This document shows, piece after piece, positions 37,600 to 47,159 of a stretch of 64,000 nt of DNA; within the stretch, counting starts at the first letter, position 1; the number at the start of each line of letters is the position of its first letter. The notes under the pieces are model-generated. The model did not search any database. It was given only the letters and a program-made list of their open reading frames with translations, and was not told where the DNA came from. The stretch lies in the NCBI GenBank assembly GCA_963729325.1, contig CAVSNS010000025.1, positions 1-64,000 of the forward strand, written 5' to 3'. The stretch comes from JABCYV01 sp963729325 (GTDB lineage: Bacteria > Acidobacteriota > Terriglobia > Terriglobales > Acidobacteriaceae). The position numbers and the translations under genes are program-made.

Positions 37600-38322
37600 C
37601 TATCTGACGACCAGCACTTCGCGCACGTTATCGCGGGCAAGAAAGAACTTAATGGAGGCAAAATCGCGGAACAGATTCTCGATGTGCCGGTTGTTGAACA
37701 CGCGTTGCAATCGGAAGCCGCCCGTGATCGCCGTGTGGGCTATGCCCGTGGGACCTTTGCGCACTTCCCGACGAGGCTCAATGTGCTGCATCTCTAAAGT
37801 ATCGGTGCCAACAATGTGATAGCGATAACAAGGCGCGTCCGGGCCAGCTTCCCGGGTGTGAAAGAACGCCAGCAGCATGCCTCCGGGCTTGAGCAGCGAC
37901 CACAGACGCCCGACCACCGGCTTCACCAGGCTTTCATCCATATAGTCAGCCAGGTTCCAACACAGTACGACATCGAACAGCGCCGCGGGATAAACCAGAT
38001 TTTCCGCGAGAAATCGTTTGCCGTCGAGAACGGCGGCCCCGTGTTCATCCTTGGTGAGCAGAGATCGGTCGGTGGATGCCACCAGCAAATCTTCGCTGTA
38101 GATCTTGTGGCTTCGTTCCGTGAAATAGCGAATATTGGCCGGAGAGGTGTTCCCGAGATCGAGAACGCAGAGAGTCTCTTCCGACTCCAGTACTTTGGCA
38201 AGCTCGGCAAGACCGCTGGAGCGGCGCGTCAGCCGTTTCGTCGCCTGGGCCGGCGCTGGCCCTCCGGGGTCACCAGATGAACCGCGAAAGAGTTTCATGA
38301 AGCTTTGCGCTACGGACGCCAT
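37600..38322 (-). CDS. SAM-dependent methyltransferase-like protein
   Basis: 240 residues. The core has a weak class I methyltransferase fold: VLESEETLCVLDLGNTSPANIRYF (motif I region), FDVVLCWNLADYMDESLV (motif IV region), and LWSLLKPGGMLLAFFHTR (motif VI). The C-terminal part ends in a beta strand (FLARDNVREVLVVR). An N-terminal basic, Pro/Gly-rich stretch of ~30 residues precedes it. It is adjacent to, and shares the strand of, the bactofilin gene. Confidence 0.75.
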   Translation of the reverse strand: MASVAQSFMKLFRGSSGDPGGPAPAQATKRLTRRSSGLAELAKVLESEETLCVLDLGNTSPANIRYFTERSHKIYSEDLLVASTDRSLLTKDEHGAAVLDGKRFLAENLVYPAALFDVVLCWNLADYMDESLVKPVVGRLWSLLKPGGMLLAFFHTREAGPDAPCYRYHIVGTDTLEMQHIEPRREVRKGPTGIAHTAITGGFRLQRVFNNRHIENLFRDFASIKFFLARDNVREVLVVR

Positions 38323-38399
38323 TCACAACTTCCTGGCCTCCGGTTCCATTCACCCCTGCATCTTAACTATAGCGCGAGATCGAAGGGGAACCGGGCTAA

Positions 38400-38837
38400 C
38401 TACTTGGTTTCGGTTACTGGAGTTTTTGAAGCGACCGCTGAAGCGCCAGCCGCAGCTCCGGATGCGCTGGCGACTGGGCCGCGGGCCTCGGGCTTAGCAC
38501 CATCCTTTTGGATGTCAACCTTGCCCTTAAAGTAGGCGCCATCCTCAATCGCCACTCGTTGCGTGATGATGTCACCCACTGCCACCGCTGACTTCCTCAA
38601 CTCGGCCCGCTCACTAGCGTGGATGTTGCCTTCCAGCTTGCCCTGCACGATCACGGCTTTGGCATTGACATTGGCGCGCACCTGTCCACTGGGCCCGATA
38701 ATCAAACTGTTACCGTGCAATTCGATGGTGCCTTCGACCTGGCCATCGACGTAAAGGTCCTCGCTGCCGGACAGCTCTCCCTTGATAACAACCGACCGGC
38801 CTAGGTGCGCAAACTCCGCCGTTTTAGGCGTGTCCAT
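38400..38837 (-). CDS. Bactofilin family cytoskeletal protein
   Basis: About 145 residues. The bactofilin beta-helix is clear: TAEFAHLGRSVVIKGELSGSEDLYVDG, then VEGTIELHGNSLIIGPSGQVRANVNAKAVIVQGKLEGNIHASERAELRKSA. The C-terminal tail is Ala/Ser/Pro-rich and disordered. The start at 38837 is chosen because AGGAGG lies eight bases upstream; the frame extends to 38858. Bactofilins polymerise without nucleotide at the membrane and help shape the cell. Confidence 0.93.
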   Translation of the reverse strand: MDTPKTAEFAHLGRSVVIKGELSGSEDLYVDGQVEGTIELHGNSLIIGPSGQVRANVNAKAVIVQGKLEGNIHASERAELRKSAVAVGDIITQRVAIEDGAYFKGKVDIQKDGAKPEARGPVASASGAAAGASAVASKTPVTETK

Positions 38838-39091
38838 GGTGTCAGCCTCCTGGAGCATGATTTTCCGCGGGGCGCAAACGGGAATACCGAGATTCTAAAT
38901 CATCCTGCGCCCGAAGCGGTCAGAGAAAAGAGAGGAATTCATCTCGTCGGCGGGCTGCTACTGCAGACTATATCCCATGACCCCTCTTGGGCGAACACCG
39001 GCGATGTCGCTTGCTGTCCTGATTCGTTTCAAGTGCAGCTACAACAGCACGACTCAAATCCGCGTCTAAGCTAAAATACGGTGGAGCGAGC

Positions 39092-39997
39092 ATGGAAATT
39101 CCACTATCTCGACTTCAGTTGGTTCGCTGGACGCTGATCCTAGCCGTTCCTCTGATGCTCTGCACCGCTGCGGCACAGCAGTCGGTGGTCGCGCCTCCAG
39201 TGGAATTGGTGCGCCAGGCGGTTCAGAACGAGACTAGAACCATCGATTCGGCAAAATACATGTTTCGTGATCATAAGGAAACTCCGCAGGGCTCGCAGAC
39301 CAAGTTGATGGTCGAAACCTGTGATGCGATGGCCGGTATCGTGGTGGCAATTAACGGTCGTCCGCTCAGTCCGGAGCAGCGCCAGGCCGAGTATTTCCGG
39401 GAAGAACGCTTTGTTCAGAATCCCGAAGAACTCAAGAAGAAACAACGCCAGGAAAAAGACACCAACGAACGCATCACCAGAATCCTAAAAGCGCTGCCCG
39501 ATGCTTTCCTCTACGAATATGATGGCACCGCTGCCAGCGATGGGCGCGTAGGCAAACCTGGCGATGATCTCATGCGTCTAAAATTCCGACCCAATCCCAA
39601 ATACGATCCACCTTCACATGTAGAGCAGGTGCTCACCGGCATGCAGGGATACATACTGGTCGATCCACATCAGGAGCGTATCGCTAAGATCGATGGCAGC
39701 CTCGCGAAAGATGTGGGCTTCGGATGGGGCTTTCTGGGCCACCTCGATCACGGCGGTCATTTCCTGGTTGAGCAAGGAGAGGTGGACAATGGCCATTGGG
39801 AAATCACGCGTATGGCTCTGGCGTTGACTGGCAAGGTTCTTTTGGTAAAAAGCCTGAACATCAAATCCACCGAAGTTTTCAGCGACTTCCGTCCTGTGCC
39901 ATCGACGCTAACCTTCGCGCAAGGGCTGGATCTGTTGAAAAAGCAGGAAGCCACGACAGCTGAAAACCGGGAGCAGAGTAGCGAAACTCATCAATGA
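39092..39997 (+). CDS. Secreted hypothetical protein
   Basis: 301 residues with a signal peptide (LILAVPLMLCTAAAQQ). The remainder is a charged helical stretch (residues ~100-150, rich in Glu, Lys and Arg) and a beta-rich domain with VEQVLTGMQGYILVDPHQERIAKIDGSL, a pattern reminiscent of lipoprotein-sorting-like folds. No named family is recognised with confidence. Probably periplasmic. Convergent with the MenC-like gene. Confidence 0.7.
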   Translation: MEIPLSRLQLVRWTLILAVPLMLCTAAAQQSVVAPPVELVRQAVQNETRTIDSAKYMFRDHKETPQGSQTKLMVETCDAMAGIVVAINGRPLSPEQRQAEYFREERFVQNPEELKKKQRQEKDTNERITRILKALPDAFLYEYDGTAASDGRVGKPGDDLMRLKFRPNPKYDPPSHVEQVLTGMQGYILVDPHQERIAKIDGSLAKDVGFGWGFLGHLDHGGHFLVEQGEVDNGHWEITRMALALTGKVLLVKSLNIKSTEVFSDFRPVPSTLTFAQGLDLLKKQEATTAENREQSSETHQ

Positions 39998-40003
39998 CGG
40001 TCC

Positions 40004-41122
40004 TTACTTCTCTGCCTCGCGTATTGTCTCTCGACGCACAGTAAGCTTTTCGATTAGGTCTTCGCGCACGCGGTATCCTGTTCCTGGATCGTCACGAATA
40101 ACAATTGTGCCTTGCGGCGTGACCTCAACTTCCGGCTCGATGATGTCCTCCTTCCAGTAACGCTTGGAGGCGGAGACATCTCCCGGGAGACAAAAATTCT
40201 CTAAGGTGGAAAGCGCGATGTTGTGAGCGCGCCCCACACCTGACTCCAACATCCCGCCGCACCAGACAGGAATGTTATTAGCCTGGCAGACGTCGTGGAC
40301 CTTTTTGGCTTCAGTAAAACCACCCACCCGCCCTACCTTGATATTGACAATGCGGCAGGCACCGGTTTCCACGGCTGCAGCAGCATCGCGCGCCTGGCGG
40401 ATGGATTCATCCAGGCAGATCGCCGTCTGCAGCTGGCGTTGTAAGCGGGCATGGTAATAGATGTCATCGCTCCACAATGGCTGCTCGATCATGAGCAGGT
40501 GGAATTGATCGAACTTGCGTAAGTGCTCAACCTCGTCCAAGGTATAGGCGGAGTTGGCATCGCAACTGAGCACCATATCTGGCCAGCGAGCGCGCACTCG
40601 TTCCAGCACTTTGAGGTCCCATCCTGGCTTCACCTTCAGCTTGATGCGGCGGTAACCGGCCGCCAGTTCGATGTGAATCTTATCCAGTAACTGGTCGACG
40701 GAATCCTGAATTCCGATGGAAACCCCGCACTGGATCTCGCGTCTCGTACCTCCCAGCAGCTTCCACAAGGGGACATTCTTCTGTTTGGCCTCGGCGTCCC
40801 ACAGCGCATTCTCCACCGCGGCCTTAGCCATGCGATGACCGCGCACTCGGGCCATCAGCGCAGCGCCATCCCGCGCTGATGTCAATTCGCGTCCAAGTAC
40901 CGCGGGGGCGAGGTAGTGCTTGATCGTGAGCCACGCGGTTTCCACCCACTCCGAGCTGTAAAAAGGATCCTCGCCGGCGACGCACTCACCCCAACCGCTG
41001 ATCCCGCCACAGTCAGCCGTTGCCAGCAAAATGCGACGGTTGTGAGTACGGCTAAAGCTGGTCTCAAAAAAGTGGACCAGCGGCATCTGGATCTCGCGAA
41101 GTGTGATGGCCTCAACTTTCAT
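40004..41122 (-). CDS. menC: Enolase-superfamily enzyme, o-succinylbenzoate synthase/N-succinylamino acid racemase-like
   Basis: 372 residues, intact. It has the muconate-lactonising subgroup signature: catalytic K161-x-K163 (RRIKLKVKPG), metal ligands Asp188 (SCDANSAY), Glu213 (IEQPL) and Asp238 (LDES), and second Lys262 (IKVGRVGG). The closest relatives are the low-GC-type MenC/NSAR proteins, which may make o-succinylbenzoate for menaquinone or racemise N-succinylamino acids. The N-acetyltransferase gene directly upstream is a frequent partner of this subgroup and favours the racemase interpretation. No other men gene is nearby. Confidence 0.85.
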   Translation of the reverse strand: MKVEAITLREIQMPLVHFFETSFSRTHNRRILLATADCGGISGWGECVAGEDPFYSSEWVETAWLTIKHYLAPAVLGRELTSARDGAALMARVRGHRMAKAAVENALWDAEAKQKNVPLWKLLGGTRREIQCGVSIGIQDSVDQLLDKIHIELAAGYRRIKLKVKPGWDLKVLERVRARWPDMVLSCDANSAYTLDEVEHLRKFDQFHLLMIEQPLWSDDIYYHARLQRQLQTAICLDESIRQARDAAAAVETGACRIVNIKVGRVGGFTEAKKVHDVCQANNIPVWCGGMLESGVGRAHNIALSTLENFCLPGDVSASKRYWKEDIIEPEVEVTPQGTIVIRDDPGTGYRVREDLIEKLTVRRETIREAEK

Positions 41123-41179
41123 GTCAGTTTCGGGCGGGCCGATACACGAGCTGATCGCATTGTCGTCGTGCGAACCCGC

Positions 41180-41976
41180 TCAGTACGCCCAACTCTCATC
41201 CCACTTTCCCAATAGGTATTTGCCATTCCCGGCTTCGTCCCGCTGATAGCCCAGCACCGCCAGGCCATCGGAAAAGGCCTGTAGAAAATCCTGGCGGTTG
41301 CAATCCAAGACCTCGCGCGCACGCTCTTTGGTGACGACGAAGTTTTCCACTCGTAGATCTGGGCTGGAACAGAGATTGTCTTCAAGGTTTGAAACGGCGT
41401 CCTGGTTTCGTTGGCTAATAGGCTCTCCACTCGCTTAGACTTCAGCCACCACTCCGCGAGCAGCCGGTCAGTGGGCAGACCGCCCTGCAGCGGCGAGGAG
41501 GTAATTCCATACTGATTGACGTGGTAACGGCGTGCGATGGCTCCCAGCCGCTCGATATTAAGATACGCGTTCTTAATCTCCAGAGGATCAAATGTCCACT
41601 CGATCAACTCGAATCCGCGTGCCATTGCCTCATCACGCTGGAACAGCTTGAGTCGCCGCCCCAGGCCCGCGTTCCGATACTCCGGGAGCACGGCCAGCAT
41701 GTGCGAGTGGAGATAGGCACGCCCGGCTCGAAACCCTGGAATAGCAAACGCGAAGCCCACTAGTTCCCTGCTGTCGAATCCCCCAATTACTTGCCCGCCA
41801 ATTTTTTCCGCCACGACAAAAATGCGCAACGGAACTAATTCCACGTCGCTGAAGTTCCAGACTTGCTTCTGCAGCGCCACGCAAGCCCGCAGTTCATCAA
41901 GGCCCTGGCACTTGCGCAGCACGATCGAATCGGCCGTCACCGGTTGCCTCGTTCTTGCCGCTTCGACTGTTGCCAT
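41180..41976 (-). CDS. GNAT-family acetyltransferase (COG3375-like; one frameshift)
   Basis: About 265 residues. The acetyl-CoA site is in LHSHMLAVLPEYRNAGLGRRLKLFQRDEAM, and the following EWTFDPLEIKNAYLNIERLGAIARRY is typical of the COG3375 group. Around 41358 the frame shifts; the true C-terminus is NFVVTKERAREVLDCNRQDF through LGKWDESWAY, ending at 41180. Uncorrected, it ends at 41119 with a nonsense tail. It sits between mazG (40-base overlap) and the MenC/NSAR-like gene, with which it may form an N-acylamino-acid pathway. Confidence 0.85.
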
Positions 41977-42852
41977 AGCGATTCCAGCTCATCCGCGGTT
42001 GCCTCCCGCGGACTCCGGCCGGACGCGCGCAACTGTTCCTCTATCCACTGGAAGCGCCGCTTAAATTTGCGGTTTGTCTTCCGCAGCGCCGACTCCGGAT
42101 CGAGTGACAGATAACGCGCGATGTTCACCAGCACAAAAAGCATGTCGCCAACTTCATCCTCGAGCCTCTCTCTCAAGTCTTCCGGAATCTGCTGCCGTCC
42201 CGCTCCAGCCACGTCAGGATCCGCCCGGACGCGGTCCGGGTGCGGGAAAATCCCGAAGCTGCTCTCGCAACTCCTCGGTTTCCTCATGGAGCTTTTCAAA
42301 TAGTCCGTCTACGTTGGGCCAGTCGAAACCGACCCTCGCCGCTCGCGAACTGAGCTTGTGAGCTTCAAGCAGCGCTGGCATGGCCGATGAAATGCCGGCC
42401 AATACTGACTCGGCCGCACCGCCGTCTTTTTCAGTGCCGGCGGTCTTGCCGGCATCGGCGTTCCTGCGCTTATTCTTTTCTTCAGCTTTCAGCGCTTCCC
42501 AGTTGCGCAATACCTCAGACGAGGTTTCTGCCTTTACATCTCCGAAAACGTGAGGATGGCGGTCCACAAGCTTATTCGAAAGCCGGTCCAGAACCTCGTC
42601 GATGGAGAACGTTCCCAGATCCTTGGCCATCTGCGCATAGAACAGGACCTGCAACAGCAGGTCGCCGAGCTCGCCAGTCAGCTCGTCCCAATCGCGATTA
42701 TCAATGGCCTCCAGAACCTCGTAGGCTTCTTCCAGCGTGTAGGGCTTGATGGAATCGAAGGTCTGTTCACGGTCCCAGGGACACCCGCCAGGCCCACGTA
42801 GCCGAGCCATGATCGAAACCGCGCGTTCGAACCGTTCTCCTGTGGTTGGCAT
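41937..42852 (-). CDS. mazG: Nucleoside triphosphate pyrophosphohydrolase MazG (one frameshift)
   Basis: Hydrolyses NTPs to NMPs and PPi. Two MazG domains: the N-terminal FERAVSIMARLRGPGGCPWDREQTFDSIKPYTLEEAYEVLEAI and GELGDLLLQVLFYAQMA, with the E-E-x2-E..E-x2-D metal cluster; and the C-terminal LEDEVGDMLFVLVNIARYL with KTNRKFKRRFQWIE. The frame shifts near 42240. Start ATG 42852 (MPTTGERFERAV) matches the family; the open frame extends to 43080 without support. Corrected length is ~305 residues. Confidence 0.92.
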
Positions 42853-43172
42853 GGGGAAGTAAACCACTGTAAATGAGGTGCGCGTCACCGGGCAACGAAG
42901 TGCTCTCGCGGGAAACTGCGCCAGTCTTACGAAGGAAAGAGGCAAATGGGTGCTGTATCTTTCATATTTATAAAGACTTAGGGTTGGTGCGATCGGATCG
43001 TCGAAGCTGAATGTGTAGGAGCGTTTCCTCCAGAAACACGGGGTCATTGCAACCAAGTTACCCCTACTAACCAAGGTCATCTTCCCTGAAGCCGTTCATT
43101 AGCGCACACTTATATTTGGGGTATTCCGGGCCCCGCTCCTGGGGCGACCGTGCATCAGACTTGTGTCTAAAT
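42853..43172. other. Intergenic region, 320 bp
   Basis: Between the divergent mazG and glpD. No gene, RNA or obvious repeat is seen. It presumably contains both promoters. Confidence 0.5.
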
Positions 43173-44816
43173 ATGGAGCTTCCCGGCACAAACCGCCCAT
43201 CTCTCGAAGGCGAACATTTTCAGGCCATCGTGATCGGCGGCGGAATCAATGGCGTCGCAATTGCCCGCGAATGCGCCCGGGCCGGACGCCGCACGCTTCT
43301 GGTTGAGCAGCATGACTTCGCGGCCGGCACGACCAGCCGTTCGACCCGCATTATTCACGGTGGCTTGCGCTATCTCGAACACGCTGAGCTCGGATTGGTC
43401 CGCGAGTCGCTACAGGAGCGTCGGAGCCTGCTGCGTGAGCGTCCGCACCTCGTGCATCCCATACACTTCCTGTTGGCGCTCGACGAGAAGAGCCGCCGCA
43501 GCGCCCTGAGTGTGCGTGCCGGGCTCTGGCTGTATCGTCGAATGGGAGGCGCGCACCTAGGTGTCGATTCGAGCAAGAACGACCGCTACAAGCTCGAACG
43601 CCTGCTAGATGCGGGCCGGCGTTGGTCTATTTTCAGTTTCGAAGATGCGCAATGTGAGTTCCCGGAGCGCCTGGTGGCGGAGTGGCTGGTGGAAGCCATC
43701 GAGGCCGGCGCTGTCGCCCGGAACTATACCCAGGTACTGGCTGTGGATGTTCGTCATGGACGCGCAAAAGCTGTGCTCATGCGCGATGAGCTGAGCGAAA
43801 AAGAAGAGCGGGTCGAAGCCAATTGGATCATCAATGCCACTGGCCCATGGGCGGACCGGATGTGCCAGCGCTCTCGTATCGACACAAAGGGCCCGATGGT
43901 CGGCGGAGTCCGCGGGTCGCATATTGTGTTGCCCCGATTCCCTGGCGCGCCTGACGCAGCTATCTTCACAGAAGCCATTGATCAACGACCGATCTTCGTA
44001 ATTCCCTGGAACGATCAGATCCTGGTTGGCACCACGGAGGTCCCGGACCACGGCGATCCTTCGAAAACTGTGTCCTCGTCGGAGGAAATCGAGTATCTGC
44101 TGCGCTCGCTGCTGCGCTTATTTCCTCGAGTCAAGCTTTCCGCGCGCGACATACGGTATGCCTTTGCTGGTGTCCGGCCCCTTCCCTTCTCGCCCAAGAC
44201 TAGCCCCTCGGCCGTGAGCCGCAAGCACTATCTTCACGATCACGCCGATGACGGCGCTGCTCACATGATCTCCGTCATCGGTGGCAAGCTGACCACGGCT
44301 GCGGCGCTGGCACGGGAGTGCATGTCTAAGATTGGCGTTACGCCTCGGGCGCAAAAGAAGCTGGCCATGATCGCAGCGAATAGTTTGGATCCGCACCTGG
44401 ATCACTGGGTGCTACAGATTGCCAACGCCGGGGGGATCAGTGAGACCTCGGCCAGCGGGATTGTCGAGTGGCACGGAAAACGCTCTACGGTAATAGCGCG
44501 GATGGCGCTCAGCAGCGCCGAGCTGCGGGCGCCGCTATGTCAACACAGCGAACACATCGTTGCCGAGGCAGTGGATGCCTTCGCCAACGAATATGCGGTC
44601 ACATTGGCAGATGTGCTTCTTCGTCGAGTACCGGTGGCACTTGGCGCTTGCTGGTCGCCAGACTGCAGCCGGGCAGCCGCGGCCCGCATCGGGACGGTCA
44701 TGGATTGGACCGACCATCAAGTCGCAGTGGAGCTGGAAGCTTTCGAAACCGAGCGCACTGCCTTCCTGCGTCAACCCGGACGTTCCGACGTGATGTTGGA
44801 GGCCGCCGCTGACTAG
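43173..44816 (+). CDS. glpD: FAD-dependent glycerol-3-phosphate dehydrogenase
   Basis: About 547 residues. N-terminal FAD site AIVIGGGINGVAIARECARAG; then TTSRSTRIIHGGLRYLE, a strongly conserved GlpD motif; WIINATGPWADRMC; VRGSHIVLPRF; and a closing FAD segment ISVIGGKLTTAAALARECM. The alpha-helical C-terminal domain follows (residues ~400-520). It oxidises glycerol-3-phosphate at the membrane and feeds quinone. Start ATG 43173 is preferred over 43116. It is convergent with a glycerophosphodiesterase that would produce its substrate. Confidence 0.93.
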   Translation: MELPGTNRPSLEGEHFQAIVIGGGINGVAIARECARAGRRTLLVEQHDFAAGTTSRSTRIIHGGLRYLEHAELGLVRESLQERRSLLRERPHLVHPIHFLLALDEKSRRSALSVRAGLWLYRRMGGAHLGVDSSKNDRYKLERLLDAGRRWSIFSFEDAQCEFPERLVAEWLVEAIEAGAVARNYTQVLAVDVRHGRAKAVLMRDELSEKEERVEANWIINATGPWADRMCQRSRIDTKGPMVGGVRGSHIVLPRFPGAPDAAIFTEAIDQRPIFVIPWNDQILVGTTEVPDHGDPSKTVSSSEEIEYLLRSLLRLFPRVKLSARDIRYAFAGVRPLPFSPKTSPSAVSRKHYLHDHADDGAAHMISVIGGKLTTAAALARECMSKIGVTPRAQKKLAMIAANSLDPHLDHWVLQIANAGGISETSASGIVEWHGKRSTVIARMALSSAELRAPLCQHSEHIVAEAVDAFANEYAVTLADVLLRRVPVALGACWSPDCSRAAAARIGTVMDWTDHQVAVELEAFETERTAFLRQPGRSDVMLEAAAD

Positions 44817-44860
44817 ACGGCCTACGCTGGTTATCACCAAGGGGCTCTCGCAGCGAAGAA

Positions 44861-45532
44861 TCAAGACCGCGACGGCTTACTTCTTCCCAGCGTACTTACC
44901 AGAAGTTGAGTGTTGTCCGAGATAATTCCGTCCACTCCCCAGGCGGCCAAGCGAAGCATGGCCTGCTTGTTGTTCACGGTCCACACAACGAGTTTCTTGC
45001 CGGCGCCGTGGACTTCGCGGACTAGCTTCTGATCAACCAGCGCCTGATGAGCAATGACATAGTCGATAGGCAGTTTGCGCCAGCGCGCTAACTGGCTGGG
45101 TTTGTCACAAATGATGCCTAAGGGGGCTCTAGCACTACGCGCCTCCAGTTCCATCACGACGTCTGGAATGAATGAAGAGATAACATAGCCGGCTCCCACC
45201 GGCTCTTCGCGCAGCGCAGTAAGCGTTTTCGATTCCAGGTTCCTAACCTTGAGTTCAATGTCAAGAAATGCGCGCTGGCGGTAACGTTTCAGCACGTCCT
45301 TAAGTTGGGGGAGATGCTTGAGCTGATCGCAAGTTGCGCGAGAGACTGTGATGCCTCTGACTCTGGGGTCGTGACAGACCACAGCCCGCCCACAGGCAGT
45401 AAGCCGCACGTCAAACTCAAAACCGTCACAACCGTGTTCGAGGGCCAGGTCGAACGAGGCGCAAGTGTTCTCCGGTACGCCGCGAGACACTCGTGCGCCA
45501 CGATGGCCGAGCAACAAGGGGAAGTCGGACAT
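44861..45532 (-). CDS. ugpQ: Glycerophosphodiester phosphodiesterase
   Basis: 223 residues. GDPD signature: LLLGHRGARVSRGVPENTCASFDLALEHGCDGFEFDVRLT with the catalytic His and metal ligands, then VCHDPRV and LDIELKV; near the end, VVWTVNNKQAMLRLAAWGVDGIISDN. It cleaves glycerophosphodiesters to glycerol-3-phosphate and an alcohol. No signal peptide, so it is a cytosolic (UgpQ-like) form. It lies 45 bp from the end of glpD, on the opposite strand. Confidence 0.92.
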   Translation of the reverse strand: MSDFPLLLGHRGARVSRGVPENTCASFDLALEHGCDGFEFDVRLTACGRAVVCHDPRVRGITVSRATCDQLKHLPQLKDVLKRYRQRAFLDIELKVRNLESKTLTALREEPVGAGYVISSFIPDVVMELEARSARAPLGIICDKPSQLARWRKLPIDYVIAHQALVDQKLVREVHGAGKKLVVWTVNNKQAMLRLAAWGVDGIISDNTQLLVSTLGRSKPSRS

Positions 45533-45596
45533 CAGGCCATAATTTTAAGCGGAGAGAACCAAAAAAATGTAAACCGAGTGTAAATTTCGTGGAAGA

Positions 45597-45905
45597 TTAG
45601 TCCAAATCGAAATCGCGGATGGGCTTACCGGTGTCGGGGGATTCTTTGGCCTTCTTGACCGCTTCTTGAAATTTCTTCTCCAGCAAGTCAGAGGCGTGCT
45701 TCTGAGCCTCCACTGACTGGCGAAAGATAGAATCGCGCCGGCTGTCCTGCTCCTTCATGGCGCGGGCTGCTTCCTCCATATCAGCGAACATCCTGGGCCG
45801 GACTGCCGCGGTATGGGCGATCACCGCCCTTTCCGCGGGGTCGACCTTCAGCACTGCATTGCAGCAGGGGCAGGTCACCTCGAATGCCGGAGCACCCTTC
45901 GCCAT
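45597..45905 (-). CDS. Hypothetical protein with N-terminal zinc-ribbon-like CxxC
   Basis: 102 residues starting MAKGAPAFEVTCPCCNAVLKVD: one CPCC pair as in a short zinc ribbon (only two Cys visible). Then a long charged helix (FADMEEAARAMKEQDSRRDSIFRQSVEAQKHASDLLEKKFQEAVKKAKE) and an acidic end. Coiled-coil formation is likely. Start at 45905 rather than 45923. Function unknown; probably paired with the small membrane protein just upstream (26 bp away). Confidence 0.65.
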   Translation of the reverse strand: MAKGAPAFEVTCPCCNAVLKVDPAERAVIAHTAAVRPRMFADMEEAARAMKEQDSRRDSIFRQSVEAQKHASDLLEKKFQEAVKKAKESPDTGKPIRDFDLD

Positions 45906-45931
45906 GCACTGATGATACCGCAAACCCTACG

Positions 45932-46261
45932 TCAGCGGGGGTGAAGCTTGATGGGAAAGATCTTGAACAGGTTAAGCATTTCCCACCCCAGGAGAAAGAC
46001 GGAGACCACCACCACCATGATGGCGAGCGTCTCGCCAAAACTCAGGCGTGCGCGCCCAGGCTCAAAGCGTCTGGTCACTAAGGCCAGAATATTGAGCGTG
46101 GCAAAACCAAAAACCAGCGCCCAAAGAATGTTGTAGATATCGCCCTTCTTGTTCGAGAATTGAAAGACGAAAAACAGCAAAGGCGCGGCGTGTAGAAGAG
46201 GTCGCGCCCACCATATAAACTCGAGCACAAACGTGCAGGTCACAGTCAGGGACGCGAGCAT
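45932..46261 (-). CDS. Small membrane protein, three helices
   Basis: 109 residues with about three hydrophobic helices (residues 5-33, 43-62 and 75-97) and basic loops (RRFEPGRARLSF). No family recognised. It ends in a basic tail IFPIKLHPR. Cotranscription with the zinc-ribbon-like gene downstream is likely from spacing. Confidence 0.65.
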   Translation of the reverse strand: MLASLTVTCTFVLEFIWWARPLLHAAPLLFFVFQFSNKKGDIYNILWALVFGFATLNILALVTRRFEPGRARLSFGETLAIMVVVVSVFLLGWEMLNLFKIFPIKLHPR

Positions 46262-46404
46262 GAGCGCCGGGTTTCGAAATTTAAAGACGATTTCATGACT
46301 TCTGTTCGAAAAGCTAAGATATTACCTGTTTCCCGATACAAAGTCAGCGCTCGTTCTTCCCATCGATTGCAGACTTGGTACGTAGTTTAGGCCATACGGC
46401 GCTC

Positions 46405-47094
46405 ATGGACGGTTACAATTTGCCGATCTCAAATCGCGTTCGGGCGGTGTTCTTTGACGTTGGCAGTACACTGCTCTTCCTGGACTGGCCGCACATCCTC
46501 CGACCGCTCCAGGAGAGAAAACTGGCGCCCAGTCCCGATCAACTGCTGGCAATCGAGCGCAAAACCAAGAGCCACTTTGATGCGATCATGCAGCAGCGCA
46601 GCGCGGTAGATCATGGATTCTGGTATATGTTTTACTCGCGCTTATTCGAAGAGATCGACTTGCGCGACGACCAACTGCGCGACAGCCTGGTGGACGCCAC
46701 CCGAAGTTCTGCCAACTGGTGCATTGTCCGTCCCGGGACGCGCGAGACCCTGCAACGTCTTGGACAACGCTATCCGCTCGGGTTGATCTCCAATGCCGAC
46801 GGAAAGATTGCCTCCATCCTCGAGCGATGCGGCATCGCCGATTGCTTCACCACGATCACGGACTCGGGTCTGGTGGGCCACGAAAAGCCTCATCCGGCTA
46901 TTTTCGAAGCAGCCTTGCGCAACATGGGCAGCACGGCAGGGCAGAGTCTTTACGTCGGCGACATATATTCCGTGGACTATCTCGGCGCTACTCGCGCGGG
47001 CATGCAGGCCATCCTATTCGACGTGGCAGGAACGTATCGGGACACCGACCTGCCGCGCGTGGAATCGCTGGAAGAGTTAGAGAGGAAGTTGTAG
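46405..47094 (+). CDS. HAD-family hydrolase
   Basis: About 229 residues. Motif I is VRAVFFDVGSTLLF (note Asp-Val-Gly-Ser in place of the usual D-x-D-G-T, so the second Asp is replaced); motif II is LGLISNADG; Lys is in GHEKPHPAIFEAAL; motif IV is SLYVGDIYSVDYLGATRAGM. It is of the phosphoglycolate-phosphatase/haloacid-dehalogenase type with an alpha cap. The missing second Asp resembles dehalogenases or non-phosphatase members; substrate not predictable. Confidence 0.85.
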   Translation: MDGYNLPISNRVRAVFFDVGSTLLFLDWPHILRPLQERKLAPSPDQLLAIERKTKSHFDAIMQQRSAVDHGFWYMFYSRLFEEIDLRDDQLRDSLVDATRSSANWCIVRPGTRETLQRLGQRYPLGLISNADGKIASILERCGIADCFTTITDSGLVGHEKPHPAIFEAALRNMGSTAGQSLYVGDIYSVDYLGATRAGMQAILFDVAGTYRDTDLPRVESLEELERKL

Positions 47095-47107
47095 GCGGCG
47101 GACCCGT

Positions 47108-47125
47108 CCTGAGCGAAGTCGAAGG
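47108..47125. repeat. Copy of the GCGAAG-type dispersed repeat
   Basis: CCTGAGCGAAGTCGAAGG, identical to the second half of the element at 35740-35790. It lies between the HAD gene and bshC. Confidence 0.65.
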
Positions 47126-47159
47126 AGCCTCGCCCGTGCTACTTAGAAAAGCAACTTCA

